Assembly: GCF_032854445.1 (NCBI RefSeq)
Contig: NC_088295.1
Location: 42,583,385-42,647,384, forward strand
Origin: Liolophura sinensis
Lineage: Eukaryota > Mollusca > Polyplacophora > Chitonida > Chitonidae
Length of the DNA stretch: 64,000 nt
Direction: 5' to 3'
A model generated the notes under the pieces. That model made no database searches. It saw only the letters and a list, made by a program, of their open reading frames with translations, and was not told where the DNA came from. Positions 1 to 13,800 of this stretch are shown piece after piece. The translations under genes and the position numbers were made by a program. The number at the start of each line of letters is the position of its first letter. Within the stretch, counting starts at the first letter, position 1.

Positions 1-1836
1 GATTGACCTGACATAAGTTGAAAAGTAATCACCAGTCTTTATAATTGTAAGGATGTAAATTATTGTTGACAAACATTGCCATTGATTACCAAGATGATTT
101 TGGTGCTAAAATTGGTACACAGAATAGGGGCAGTTAACAAGGGGGATGACTGCTGTGATATTGTTGATAAATATTCAAGGAACACTGCAGGGCCACACTT
201 TGATGACCCTTATGGGCAAGTTACGTTTAGTCATTTATATACTGTTACCTGACATTCCAGCACCAACATATTTTCCAGGTTTTATATGACTATCAGATGA
301 AAGGGGAGAGTTTCTTTAAGGATAAACTTTTAATCAAATTAATAGCTCTCGTGACTTTATTGACTAATGCTAGATTTACATTCTAATTGAATCCATTTAT
401 TGGAGTGATATTCCTGTTTGTGGCAAACAAATTAATTTGGGATGGCTAACCTGCATGGTGTTCATATATTCTGGTGTTCACATATTCTGCCAGTGTTTTT
501 GTGGTATTCATTTCTGTTAACTGACTGTAAATGCTACATGCCAGTGTTCACCATTTCATGATGCCTACTACAGGCAATGGCTGCTAGAATCACCCTTCTG
601 TTCATAAATATGTACAATTTGCATCTATCCATGCATGCCATGGAAATCAGCTGTCACATTTTGACGCTATCAAGACTATGACTGCCAGCTCTTTTTTTTT
701 TTCAAAAGCTGGTCTGCCCTGTGTACCATTCCAACATTCCAATACGGCCCACTTGACCAGTTTTTGACAGGTTACAAGACAATTTGGTCACATACAAAAA
801 CCTGTTTTGTATTCAGAGTACATAAGTTCCAAACTCAAAACGTAATCAACTGTGTTTTAGACTGATAGGCAGCAAGTATCATAAATGTTAAGCAGGTGGC
901 TTTTTGTTTTATGTATTTCAATGTGATCATCATTCTCAAGAAAATAGTTTTGCCTGATCAACAGTGTTACTAAATGAGTGAACTCTGCAAACCATAAGAC
1001 TTGGACTGCTGCCAGCTAACAAAGCCTGCCATTAGGATCTTTGCAAAAGACTTCAGTTTGAAACCAACTGCACGATTTCACATATTTTCACATTTTAGGG
1101 GATTTACCAATGTTTTTAAAAACTGTGCTGAAAGTATTCATTTGCTATATTTGGTAAGGCATTTGAATGAGCTGGATTTATAATACTAGTCGTGTTGTTG
1201 GGGATTTCTATGCTGATCATGACCAAAAGAGATCGGCAATAATCAGGATTCCAGCAGCTACGGTCAGAGTGTAATAGCATGAAAGAAGTCCCATCCCAAA
1301 ATTTTGTGGTACCCTGTTCTGAGCATTGGTATTTTTCGCATGTGTTTTGGCAAATCGTACATTTTGTGAATGGTGTGGAATTTTAAGAAATAACCAATGA
1401 CCACTCCGTGTATAAATCAAGTAGGTCTACCATGTACATATGGTGTATTTCTCAACATATGGCTCTTAAGTATTACAACAACCTTAATCATTCAACTTGG
1501 TGAATGGTGACATCCATTCATCGTCTTGCTCTGTGGTGCGATGCCTGCACTTCCTCTTAGGATGTTCTCATAACAGCGGAGATATGTACATCTAACTGTT
1601 TGGAAATGGTGCTTTGCTTTTATCATTTTAGGCTGTTCAAGTCATATGTATTTATAATATATATTTGGATATCTTAATTCAGTACATTGCCTTTCTCATA
1701 CTACTAATCTTTTTTTAAAATGCACTGTGTTTGTATGCTTGCTTGATACACTATTAGAATTGTAAAATTTTAAATTCTTTTCCTTTTTTAGCTTTGGAAT
1801 TTGCTTATGTTTGTTTTTTCCTTCACCTATACACAG
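1..1836 (+). other. intron of the MYPT gene (upstream part), no other gene seen
   Basis: AT-rich sequence ending in a splice acceptor (polypyrimidine stretch, then acacag) before the first recognised exon. Short open frames here look like chance. No repeat with a second copy in the window was recognised. Confidence 0.6.
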
Positions 1837-1898
1837 GAGCAGACAACTGGGAAAGAAACCGTCCTTTCGTCTACAGAAAAAACAGATATTCGAGAAAG
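1837..1898 (+). CDS. PPP1R12A: MYPT exon a (VLSSTEKTDIRER)
   Basis: 62 nt, starts in phase 0 and ends with two bases of an Arg codon before gtaaat. The frame set by the downstream exons reads EQTTGKETVLSSTEKTDIRE, then R across the junction. This resembles vertebrate MYPT1 VSSTTEVRERRR just before the Thr696 region. A longer open frame also crosses the exon, but it is out of phase with the next exon and was not used. Confidence 0.8.
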
Positions 1899-4800
1899 GT
1901 AAATTTTCTTGTTAAGAGCTCATTGACTGAAATTAAAGTTCAACGTTTTACAAAAAACACACAGGGTTTAATAAAGAATTTTATATTCAGGTATCGTAAT
2001 AAATGAAATGAAGTTTAGAAATGAATGATTATGGCGTAACGCCACCTCAGCAATGTTTAAGCATATCATGGTGAGTGAACTTTAGAGTCAAATGCTTTGA
2101 CATAGTGTATAGTCTGGAGTTAAAAGTCAGCTTCCCGATATTAATTTAAAATAAACTTTGTTTCTGTCTTTCTGTCAGGGTGTATAATATGTAAAACTAA
2201 GCTGAAATTTCCCATAACAAATGAAGTAAACTTCTTTAAAGCTTTTTCTGGTAAACCTATAAAACAAACAAAATGAAAGTACCATGAGTAATAACTAACT
2301 ATGTGTGTGACTTTCTGTATAATGTTTATTTTATGCCTTCGTGTAAATGAGAACAGTTTAGTGTAAGTATTATCTTAGTGTCAAGGAATGGTTACAAATT
2401 ATGTCGTCCTTTCAGTCTTGCAACTGAATAGTCTGTGGTTAAATGTTAATGCTTGAGAATGTGTGATTTGTATCTGTGATGCAGGATTTGTTAAGTTTCT
2501 GTTTGTGACATGTGTTTCGAGCATCTCATTATTTGACATCTATTTGTGCTTTAATGTTAATTCCTCCAATAATCAATAACAGCACACTGTAATATTCCAT
2601 CAACTTTAAGCTAAAGTTTTCACTGTTATGAAAAAAGTAACTGTGTGATGTACTGAGTTTGATTAACCGTAAGTGTGATGTTCATTTGATTTCAAGAGAT
2701 TGGAGTAACACCAACTTAACTAATGATAAGCAGCATTTTTAATTTGGCTTAATATGATTGTGCTTAAATCCACTGAGTAATGCATTAACATACTTCCTGT
2801 TTAACTGATTAAATGGTTTGAAGCTTTTAATGAACTGTGATGAAGCTTGTGTGCTGAGATCGTTGTATGTGTGTATGCTTTGTGACTGTCATCGTGAAGT
2901 CTGAAGGCTTTGACTGGGTCATGAGCTTATTGCTAAACATGTTTCAGATTGTTGATTGTTTTTGTCAATCTTCAGCTTTTTCTTAAATAAGAACAAGTGG
3001 TTACTTTTCTCAGTTTGTATCATAAACCCGAGTCCACACAATCTGTTGTGATAGCATAAAGCCCAACCAATCAACAAAATAAGTACTATTAAAATGTGAT
3101 TTAATATTTAACAGCATATTTGTTAGGTCAGTTAAAGAGATTATTCTTTGCCTTAGCTTTCAAAGTGTAGCTCTTTGAGTTACATTTTCTTGCTCTTCTG
3201 TACAATTTACATCAACCTGTTATACATGCACATTTGTATTGTTTTAAGGAGTGTTTAGAAAAATCAGATTGGTCAGGTGTAAATTGGAAATCTTTATGAT
3301 TTTCATTTTGGATCTAAAACTGATGGTGTGTCATTCTACAGAGTGCACAACTTGCAAAATATATATGAGATCATTGATACCATTACATGAAAATGCTGAA
3401 GATTGTGTTTGGAATTATCTGTCTTAACCTCCATGTACAACCGCATGATTTCCCGTTTTTTTTTGCATGGACCTTTCCAGGTCAGGCTTATCGTCAGGGG
3501 TGTCATTCCAGCCACGTGTGTATAACTCCAGCTATGTGCCATATTATCGCAGAAAAATCGAGGAAAATAAAGCGAAATTGGAAAAGGACAAACAGGAAGA
3601 GGTCCAGAACAATGACAACACAGTCGCAGAGAGCAAGGAGCCAGCCAAGGAACCTGTCAAGGAGGAGTCACCGCCAAAAGACAAAGAGGAAACGAAATCT
3701 CCAGAGATTACCAGCAATCTTTCAGATGGGAACAAGAAGGAACCAACCACACCAACAAGAACGTACGTCTTTCTTCACAGAATTAGTTCAGTGATAGAGG
3801 CCCTTAAATTTCAGTGAATCTCAGATTTGGACAGGAAATTTGTGAATTCTCCCACTCTCGCTGACCGTGGGTCCATAATGACAGTGTTTGTGATGGTGTT
3901 TGTGATGGTGTTTGCACATTGTAAAGTGCGTTAAAGACCATTTGTCTTCCACCAGTATCGTGTGCATATTAGTGCGTGACATGCGGACAATTTTTTTCAT
4001 CAGTAGCTTGTAAATGGTCATTTGTGTAAACTGACAGCCATGTTATAAATGAAGAATTAAGTTAATGTAAAGTGAAAAGAAACACTCAGTATTGATGGTT
4101 GTGATGTTCTGTGTTGTAGTTCTTTTGCAGAGTGTTCTTTAACGCCTACCTCTAGAGTTCCCTATGTGTGTAAATGTTCTAAACTACAAAGCATAGGAGC
4201 ATACTGGTTAAATCCAAAAACAGTTTGACAAGCATCATCCCTGTTCTGGGTTAATGAAATATTTTTCAAAGCAGTTATCAATTTGAGTGTGTTGTTTTTT
4301 TACTAGGATTACTAGGTCTCTATGGATTAGACTTTTGTGTGTCACGTTCTGCCTAAGGGATAAGTTCCTCAGAAATCTGCCTGTGTTTCCTCTTCTTGTG
4401 TAAAGCGTTACCATCATTTCAGCAAGATGAACTAAAATAGCAGTTAGATATATAGGATGAAGGTGGTTACTCATTTGTAAGTACTGTTGTTGTTTGCACA
4501 GGATGGATTCTACAGCAAATGATGAGGCTGAACTCAAGAGGAAAGCACGTGCCAAGAGAAGTCGAGAAACTCGTCGACCAACTCAGGTGATTATGTTGTA
4601 CAGTTGGATTGTCCACATAATTGATGTGGTAACTAGTATGCTGGACTGCTGATTATTTATGATAAAGGGAGAGAACTCAGGGAGCGCATTACAGCAACAC
4701 TGTCTTTCATTTTCTGATCCTTACTTCGCATTGCTAAAAGAAATAATGTCGGAACATTATTTAGTGTATTTGTGGAATGTTCAATGGGGCATGTTATAAT

Positions 4801-7800
4801 TCGGTAAATGCGGGGCAGAACCATCCATTGGATATTTGGTGCCTTTTTCGAACATGTAAAAACGTCGAAAATAAAAAAGTAGCAAGCAATGGAAAAGTTA
4901 TTGAAGACTAACTGATAGGGCATTTTATTTAAAGCACATTTTATTGTAATCTACAGTTATCGTCTTCAAATCTTCACTCCATAATCTAATCACAGCGAAT
5001 TTTGACTGTATCATATTCCGGCTGACTGCTGCACAAAAGACTCGATCCTTTGTTCAATTTGTTCTGTTTTTGTTGCATTTTAACTTTCTGTTGACATTAT
5101 AATTCAGGTCAAAGCTGTTACTTTCACTCTAGTGTAAAATGGCTGTGAAAGGTTTAAATGTAGCAAGTTTAGGGCATAGAAAGTATGTACGTAAATATGT
5201 ACAGCCAAAGATGAATGAATGTTATGATGGTTTTGTTGTTGTTGTCAGGGTGTTACAAGGGATGACATTGTGAAGGCAGAGGCGGTGCTGAGAGCAACGA
5301 GAGAGAAGGAGGAGGAGAAAACCCCGTCCTCAATAGCCTTAACCACCACAACTACAACAACAGATGCCACTAAGGAAGACATCATACGCAGGCCCAGAAC
5401 TCTCGAGGAGAGAAAAGAAGTGAGTTATCTGGGACAAAAACTGAAACCTTTCCATGTATAAACATGGTAAACTGTTTATCTAATTAAAGGAACACTATTC
5501 TAAAAATTGGGACCCCTGGTGTGCTCATGTTAGCCAATATATGTGTAATTCTAGCAGGAATATTGAGTTCCTTTTTTCTCACATGGTTAGACCATCTAAT
5601 GAACAACATATTCATATCTTTACTTTTCCAAAAGGCTGGTAAAGAAATGTAATATTCTACTTTGAATGCTACTAATATCTGTCCAAATTTTTTTTTTTTT
5701 TTAAATTTTTATTTATTTTTTTGAAATAGTTTACAATCAGTAACCTTGTAATATTGTTTACAGGATGAAAGTCGTGGCAGTGTTCGTCGTTCTCGCAATC
5801 CAGACCTCTCCAGCAGCACTTCTAGTATACCTACCAGAACTTCAGAGTCTTCCACCATTAGTAAGTAGTATCATGGATAAGCTTGTCCAAGAGCTGAAAC
5901 AAGAATAAATCCAAAATATTTGACCATTGGCTGCTGTCAAACTAAAACTGTTCTCAAGAGAACCATTTGGCTCTTGATCAATTCGGTAAGTGGGCTCTGC
6001 TTGGTTTCCTCCCACCATAATGTTGTCAGTGAAATATTTTGGAGTATGCTGTAAAACACCATTAATCTGAACGCCTGTGTATACCTGTAAGATTCTTAAG
6101 TACGACATTAAACACCGTTCGAATAAATAAATACTTTGGCAGCTTCTGCTTATCACTGCAGATTGTGATCTTCTGGTCCCGCCATGTTAATTGTACACTA
6201 TTCTAAGGAGTGAAGCATTAACTATGAGGGGCAATGAATATTGATCCTAGCAGCAGTTTAGAAGTTATGGGCAAGGAATCTGTGCTGTGTAGGCCCAGAT
6301 TTGGCCTCCTAACAGTTAGAGCATTCACCTTGAATTTGGGAGACCCGGAATCAAACCTTGGTCGGGTCATACTAAAGACTTTAAAAATTGTGCTTGTTAT
6401 TGCAAATTGTGCTTGTTATTGCCTCACTTACTGAGGGGTTAGAGCAAGGCAACAGGACTGGTTGGCCCAGTGTCAATATAATGTGACTGGGTGGGGTGTC
6501 ATGTCTGGTGTCTTCAGCATGATACTTTTAAGCAGCAGCACTTCAGTGGCATGGACTCGCCCTGCTACAAGAAGACACAGTATATGTACACACGCCTAAT
6601 GACTGACCACATATGACTGAAAAATTATTGAACACCCCAAGCATTCATTCATTCATTCTATTCTATATGACAGTGTATATGTATACATATATGGTTGATA
6701 ACCTCTCCATTTTAGATAGTACTCATGGTAAGTAAAGGGACAAAACTCTGAATGTATCCGCAGGCAGCAAAGCTCAGCATGAAATGGTGGCCATTTATGC
6801 CTTAGCCTGACCGTGTGATATTGATATCTCATAAAGCCAAAATAACTGGATATATACCTTCTCTTGTGTACCATTTTTTTTCAAACAATTAAGTGCTATT
6901 AGAATGGTTATTACACATAATTAAAAATGCTTTTCCTTTCTTTGTTTACAGCACAACACACTCCAGTCACTAGGAATTCCTTAATGAACACAGTCAGTAA
7001 TAGTGAACCTTCTTTAACGGGCGACCCTGTTAACATAACAAGATCAGCATCGTTACGAAGGTCACGTAATTTAGAACCAGAAAAAGTGGAGGAGGAGAAG
7101 AAAGAGGAGAAAAAGGAAGAAAACAAAGGTGAGTGTCTTATGTTGTGCTCTCTTTGCACTAGGCCTATAGCGGTCTCTTTCTTAGTAAATTAGAATAGTA
7201 ATTCGGAAGAAATGGCTCACATGTGTATATGGTTGTTTGAAGTATTCGAACGTATATCAAGCAAACTTCAGGACCTGTAGGCACATACTTATATAACACT
7301 AGCAGGTTTAGACATTTACTGTATTTGACTTTATATTTTGCCCGTGTCTGAATAGCTCATATTGCCTGACTTAGAGTTCTGTTGATTGTAGAAAGGCCTT
7401 TAAAGATGATACCCTACTGGAAAAAAGTATGTTCTAAATAACCAAAAGTAATGTTTTATGACCTTTTTATGTGATGTATTTTGGTGGGGGGGGGGGGGGG
7501 GGGTACAGTACATAAACGCTATTCATGCCGACATTAACAAACTTAATTCATGGAATTCTAATCTTGCATTTGATTCAAATTGAAAAAACTTGAAATGGAT
7601 TTATCATTTAAATTTGTCTGAACTCTTCATTTGCATTTGGTACACTACCTTTTACATATACAACATGCGCTGGTTACCCAGCATGATGAACATTAACATT
7701 ATGGATATATCTAGTTACCCTGTTGAAGACATGTATGCTCTTGTTGTGGTTGTCAATCACATGTCAGGCTTATCCATTTCTCTTGCATTTCCAGAACAAA

Positions 7801-10800
7801 CAAAATTGAAATCACGCAGGAGGCGAGAAAGACGACCTCCTACTGGTATTATAGACCTAAATAACCCAAATGTAAGTATATTAGATACTTTGTGGAAGAA
7901 ATTGCCTCTTCTGCCCATGCAGGCTCAGTCGGTATTCTGTCCACAGCTTGTGGTCAAGCTTCTGACCATAGAGGTCACCTGTTCTGAACCAGCTCTCGTG
8001 AGTGTGATTGCGATTTGAAACCAAGATGTTTGTCAGATACATACGTAAAGGTCCATTGTTTACTCCAAACTCCTTTGTTACCTGGCAAGGTGTTGCGGTT
8101 CTCACGGCTCTGTGCTCGATTTTATATCCCCACCCATAATTGCATCCACTGTCATATTCATTTGGGGATATTTTCTGTGGCTGAGGTGGTTAGCAAGACT
8201 CAGGAGCCTCTCACCAGTGCGGATGCGATGAGATCAAGTCCAGCTCATGCTGGCTTTGTCTCCTGCCTTACGTATGAAGGTCTGTCAACAACCTACGGAT
8301 GGTTGTGGGTTTCCCCCCGGGCTCTGCCCTGTTCCTCCCACCATAATGCTGGTCACGGTCGTATAAGTGCAATATTCTTGAGTTCAGCTTAAAACACCAT
8401 TCAAATAAATGAATAAATATTTTCTGGATATAGGGCATAAAAGACCAATAATATGAATAATAAAACAGTTCTTGCCATGTTGTGGTGTAGTACCTGCTGT
8501 TGAATAAGAGTTTGTTCTCTGAACAACTTTCTTGGCATGTCTTGTCAGCCTGTAAATAATGTTTGTGTTGTCAAAATAAAAAAAACTGGGTTTCTGATGA
8601 ATAACTTCAGTGCTTATTGTTGTCAAACTTAGTATTTTATTTAAATCGGAAGAAAAAAGACCTTTTTTGGACATTTTTTTTTACTTGTTGTAATTTTAGA
8701 ATGAAAGTAAAGATGAAACAGAAGAGAAAAAAGAAGAGAAGAAAGAAGAAGAAAGCAAAGACGAAAGAACAGGCTTTTCATCTAGGGTAAGTTGTCATGG
8801 ATTATTTGGTGGCTTCATTCAAATTACTAACACAGTCTGATCAAAATCCCTCACGTGGCAGTCATAAGCTAAGTCTTGCCTGTGAAGTTCCATGTTCAGA
8901 TCTAGGCATGAGCCTATTACACTTCTGACCATGGCCAGAACTTCTTGCTGATAATCTGACATTGTGCACTGGCATGAGCCTATTACACTGTTGGCCATGG
9001 CTTCTTACTGATAACCTGACAGAGAACACTGGCATGAGCCTATTACACTGTTGGCCATGGCCAGGACTTCTTACTGATAACCTGACAGAGAACACTGGCA
9101 TGAGCCTATTACACTGTTGGTCATGGCCAGGACTTCTTACTGATAACCTGACAGAGAACACTGGCATGAGCCTATTACACTGTTGGCCATGGCCAGTACA
9201 TCTTACTGATAATCTGACAGAGAACACTGGCATGAGCCCATTACACTGTTGGCCATGGCCAATACATCATATCTTACTGATAATTTGACACTGGCATATG
9301 CAATAGTACACCATGAAAGTTGGAATTTTTTTTTTTCTACCAGTGTTTAGATCTGTGTAAAGGTGAATGTAGGAAGATATTACACACTTACGTAGCTTAA
9401 GACTATCATTATCCACCTTAAACTTTCTAAATTGCAGATTTATTTCTTTTTTACATCTTTCTGTAAATTGTTTTCTTATGAATTAATATTCAACATGACT
9501 CATAAGATCTGCATTATATTTCACAAATATTCTATACACCTGAAAGTGTCTGGAAAGATGTTTTAGATTTAAGTTTTGTTAAAACAGGTGAAAATATGGA
9601 TAGATAGCGAAAATATACTTAATTAACGTTGCTATGGAAGCATGAGTTTAATTTATGTAAATTTTTCCCAGACGGGATTTCTACAGAAGCCTAGTGGTAC
9701 TGATTTGTACCATTATGTTGTATAGTTATTTACAATGGGATTATGGCTAGGTTTAAAGATAAACATGCATTTGATGAACTATGTGTAGTGGATCCCTCCT
9801 CTAATGAAAGTGTGGAGATGCAATATTAAATTTTGGTCCAAGCAGGATGGTTTTTTACATTTTCAACAGTACCCACACCATTTCAGGTTTCTGTGGTCTT
9901 TTCCTGTTATAATGTGAGTTAAGTTACTGATAAGTTTAAATTCTGGATTATATGTAAATTCTTAGAAAAATGATAAATATTGAATGATTCCCCTTCAAAT
10001 CAGGAAACTAATGCAATTTTTTGAATGCTTAAAGGCAAAGAAAACACTACAACATAAAAATATGTTACATGAAAGACCATTTAACACTGTATGAGAAGAT
10101 AATTTTTTTTTTAAAGTTTTTTAGAATGTTTCCAATCAAGTGAAATATATATACTTTTAAAACAGAGAATTTTACAGTGGTTTTTTGGGACATAATAGGT
10201 CTTAGTGATATCATTTCTGTGTATTGTGCTGGAAATGGCTAGTTTCAAGGTCCATTTGATGAATGCATCCATAGTGGTGTATGAATGTATGCATTCTGCA
10301 TAATATTATAAGATCTAGTCTGTGTGTATTAGGGCCATCAATAAATATATGTTGGTTAAGGATAACCCAACTGACCCTCCAAAAAATTGCCCTATTGTCA
10401 AGGTGATATTCGGGTTATGACAGAATTTCTCATCTTGTTTTTTTCTTTCAGTGATAATTTCTTTAAAATTCCTGTCTTTTGCATTAATCAGAATTGAAAA
10501 CCATGACATTGTTTTCTGATAGGGTTTGGTTATCCGCATGAAAGAAATTTTTAATGATGGCGTATCTGTCGAAAATGTCACTGATTGCAATATGGTCAGA
10601 AAGGCCAACGTAAAAGTGTTTCAAAAATCTGTCACTTGATTGAAAAAATGAAAAAATAGATTGAAGTATTTACCTGGGCAGTCATGTTTAATGGTCTTTC
10701 ATCTAACACTTCGTGTTAGTGTTTACCTTGCCTTAGGGTATGTCATTCCTATCATCCCTTGTCTTTAAAGACTATTGTACTCTTTTTGTTCCTCAGGTTG

Positions 10801-13800
10801 TGTAGAAGTGCACTGTTTTTACTAGTTATTTGTCTTCTGATCAGTTGGACCATGCTTTTGTTCTCCTGATAGTGTAAATATATTGTTGGATATTGGCTAC
10901 CTGCCATGTTCTCACACTGCTTTGATCTTACAGCTTTTCATACGTACTGCTCTACTACTATGTTTATAAAGTTTTTTTAAAGCAGTTCTTAATTTTCATT
11001 GCACTACTTGGTTTTCATTATAGTAAGATGCTGTGTTCTTACAAAAAAATGATCTGGTCTGTGTATGGCTGAACTATTGCGGCCTCAGTTGCACGTTATC
11101 AAACTTTCCAATCTTCTACATGTATACACTGTGTTGTGGCTCAGTTTTCATTCTTGTGTACAGTACAGATTATTTTATAATGCACTACAACAGATTCATT
11201 CTCATACTGTTGTCCTGTTCATTTCCTCCCCTGAAATGTGATTATCTTTTTCTCACCTTAATAGTACTGCTTTATTGCCATACAAATTGTGCCTTAGCCA
11301 GTGCCCAGAATGGCTAGGCAAATGCTGGTGCTGAATTAGCTCCTATCAGTCATAATAGAGCAATGCTCTTACAGCTTCAATTTGTCTTCCCCAATTCTTG
11401 TTTTTTCTTATTGTATTGATGATGGGCTTTTCCATGCAGTTTCTTAACTTTTTTGCTATGGTGTTCTTTACTTTGAGTGCAATTGTGTGTAATCAACTCC
11501 TTCTACAGTAACCAGTACAACTTTGCTAAACTCGCATGTTGTGTAGTGGACTCTTTCCAAATGTGCTCAATGTCTTCAATTTTGCTCCCCTGTTATTTTT
11601 ATTTTTTTATGGAAATACATAGGCTTTTCATCCTCTGTCAAACAATGCCTTGCTGAAAGGGACCTGAATGCTCTGGATACTGATCTCCTGTTGTTAATAC
11701 ATGTATTGCCTTGACAGTTATTGCTTTAACCAATCTCAATTAAGTCTGTACAAATGATGGTCCTGCATACTTTCTCCTGAAAATGAGTCCTGAAATGAGT
11801 TCATCATCTACCATAACAGAGGGATGCTCTTACAGCATGGATTCTGGTCACATGTGACTAGTACTGTTTTATTGCCTTGCAGATAATTGCTTTACCTAGT
11901 CTCCATCAAGTCCAGACAAATGATATGACTGCATTATCCCATGTTCTGTTTTGTGCTCATCATCATCCCATAATAGAGGGATGCTCTTACAGGGTATATA
12001 GCTGTACAAAATTCCCACAGCCTGCTTGTCAATGTGGCATCAGAGGCACCCTCCAGGACTGAGTGCCCCTGCTGGCCAGCAGTCCCTGTCTGCATAAGCA
12101 ATAGGTGATTATGTTGATGTAGCTGGCAGGGGGGAGATAGTTAGGAAACTAATGTATGGCACTGGTAACTCGGCCTGAGCTCTGCCCAGATTGTTGCACT
12201 AAATGCCAAGTCTGTCCAGAAGATTAGTCACATGCTATATCTGGGCTATACAGTTAAGGCTATGCTCTATATTTAGCTCAGAACAGTCCAAGTAAACCCA
12301 GGAAGTTTTCATCTGTTACTTTGTGGATGGGCCGAGCTGTACCCATCAGCTCCTCTCTAGAATACCTCCTCTCTCCACATTGAATGCTCTGACTAGCCCG
12401 CTCCAGCACTTCCATCTTCTAGTAGTATGAAAGACATTGGTGGAGTTTTTACCTGGTCGACTAGGACTACTACTAGGAGAGAATTCACGGCAGTGTAAAG
12501 GGCAGCCTGTGTACTCCAGTACACATGAGCCTGCCTCTCTGTGCAACAAGAGGCATATACAATATAATACTGAATTAACCAAGGTTGCTGTGATAAGAGC
12601 TGAGGACCGTGTGACTTCAAGGGATTTCGTCTGTGTTTTATACCTGCTGCCTGTTGTGTGCTTCATTCTTTTTACTCTAATGTGAACACTGGTGGACGTC
12701 TTGTCAAGATGTCCTACGGTGGCTATGGGTCATCTTATGGCCGGTACTCAGGGTTATCCTCCAGTTTGTCTGGTCTAGGACTGTCCTCAGCCAGCTCCCC
12801 TTACTCCAGCTCTCTTTACCCTAGTCCCTATAGCGGCAGTAGTACTGGGGTGTACTCGGGCCTTTATGGCTCTTCCTCGGGTCTGGGCTCAGGGTACAGC
12901 TCACGATCAGGATCTACCAGTAGTTTACATTCCTTAGGAAGCAACTCGTATGGCTTCTCATCCACTACTCCATCCTCCTCAAATGTAAGTCCACAGTTCA
13001 TCCAAAAAAAAAAAAGGCTATTCTTTTCACTTTTCATTTCAAGTTTTTTCACATCTTTCCAAATGTATACATTACAGTTTCTTATATGCTTTATCCTAGG
13101 CTAAGGCATTTTTTAAAAGAAAGATGGATTTTTTTTAAAGGGGTCTCAGCCCAGTACAGAAACTAATATTGCCTTGTTATTCTTTTATATCCTGAACATA
13201 CAGTACGAATAATGTATTGAATGATATATTATATATCTTCCAGACTATCATCTGCATTGTTCCAGTCCTTTTTGTTAGAACAGCATGATTTATATATTAG
13301 CATTGTATAAAGAAATGTTAAATAATATACATGCTTACATGTATGTTGAGGTACCGGTACGTGTACATATCTGTTAAGGTACCAGTATGTGTACATGTAT
13401 GTTGAGGTACCGGTACGTGTACATGTCCGTTGAGCTTCCGGTACGTGTACGTATATGTTGAGCTACCAGTAGGTGTACATGTTTGTTGAGCTATGTGTAC
13501 ATGTATGTTGAGCTAGTGGTACGTGCACATGTATGGTGTAGAGACCTTCTAGGTTAAACTGTTACCTTTGAACAGTTGGATGCTTTGGCTGACTGCATGC
13601 AGAACAGAAAATTTCAGAAAAGACAACATCAAACCAAATGTACATGTATATATGTACTGATATCGCACATGGCTTCATAAGAATTTAAGATTATAAATCT
13701 ATTGATTTACCAAACACATTAGAAAAAAATGGCTTTGGCCCCTCTTTCTGATTAACGCAGGTTACTTAATTTGTTCGAGAAAACACCAAATTTCGTTTGA

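Noticed and set aside
1794-2006. Open frame spanning MYPT exon a in the frame reading GADNWERNRPFVYRKNRYSRK
   Set aside because: It is out of phase with the downstream exon. The other frame (VLSSTEKTDIRER) joins correctly and resembles the family.
8862-9288. Repeat-peptide open frames on both strands
   Set aside because: They are produced by a 66-bp minisatellite in an intron, with a period divisible by three. There is no start context or homologue.
12346-12685. Overlapping open frames just upstream of the S/G/Y exon on both strands
   Set aside because: No homology and no consistent splice junction. At most this is promoter or 5' leader sequence.
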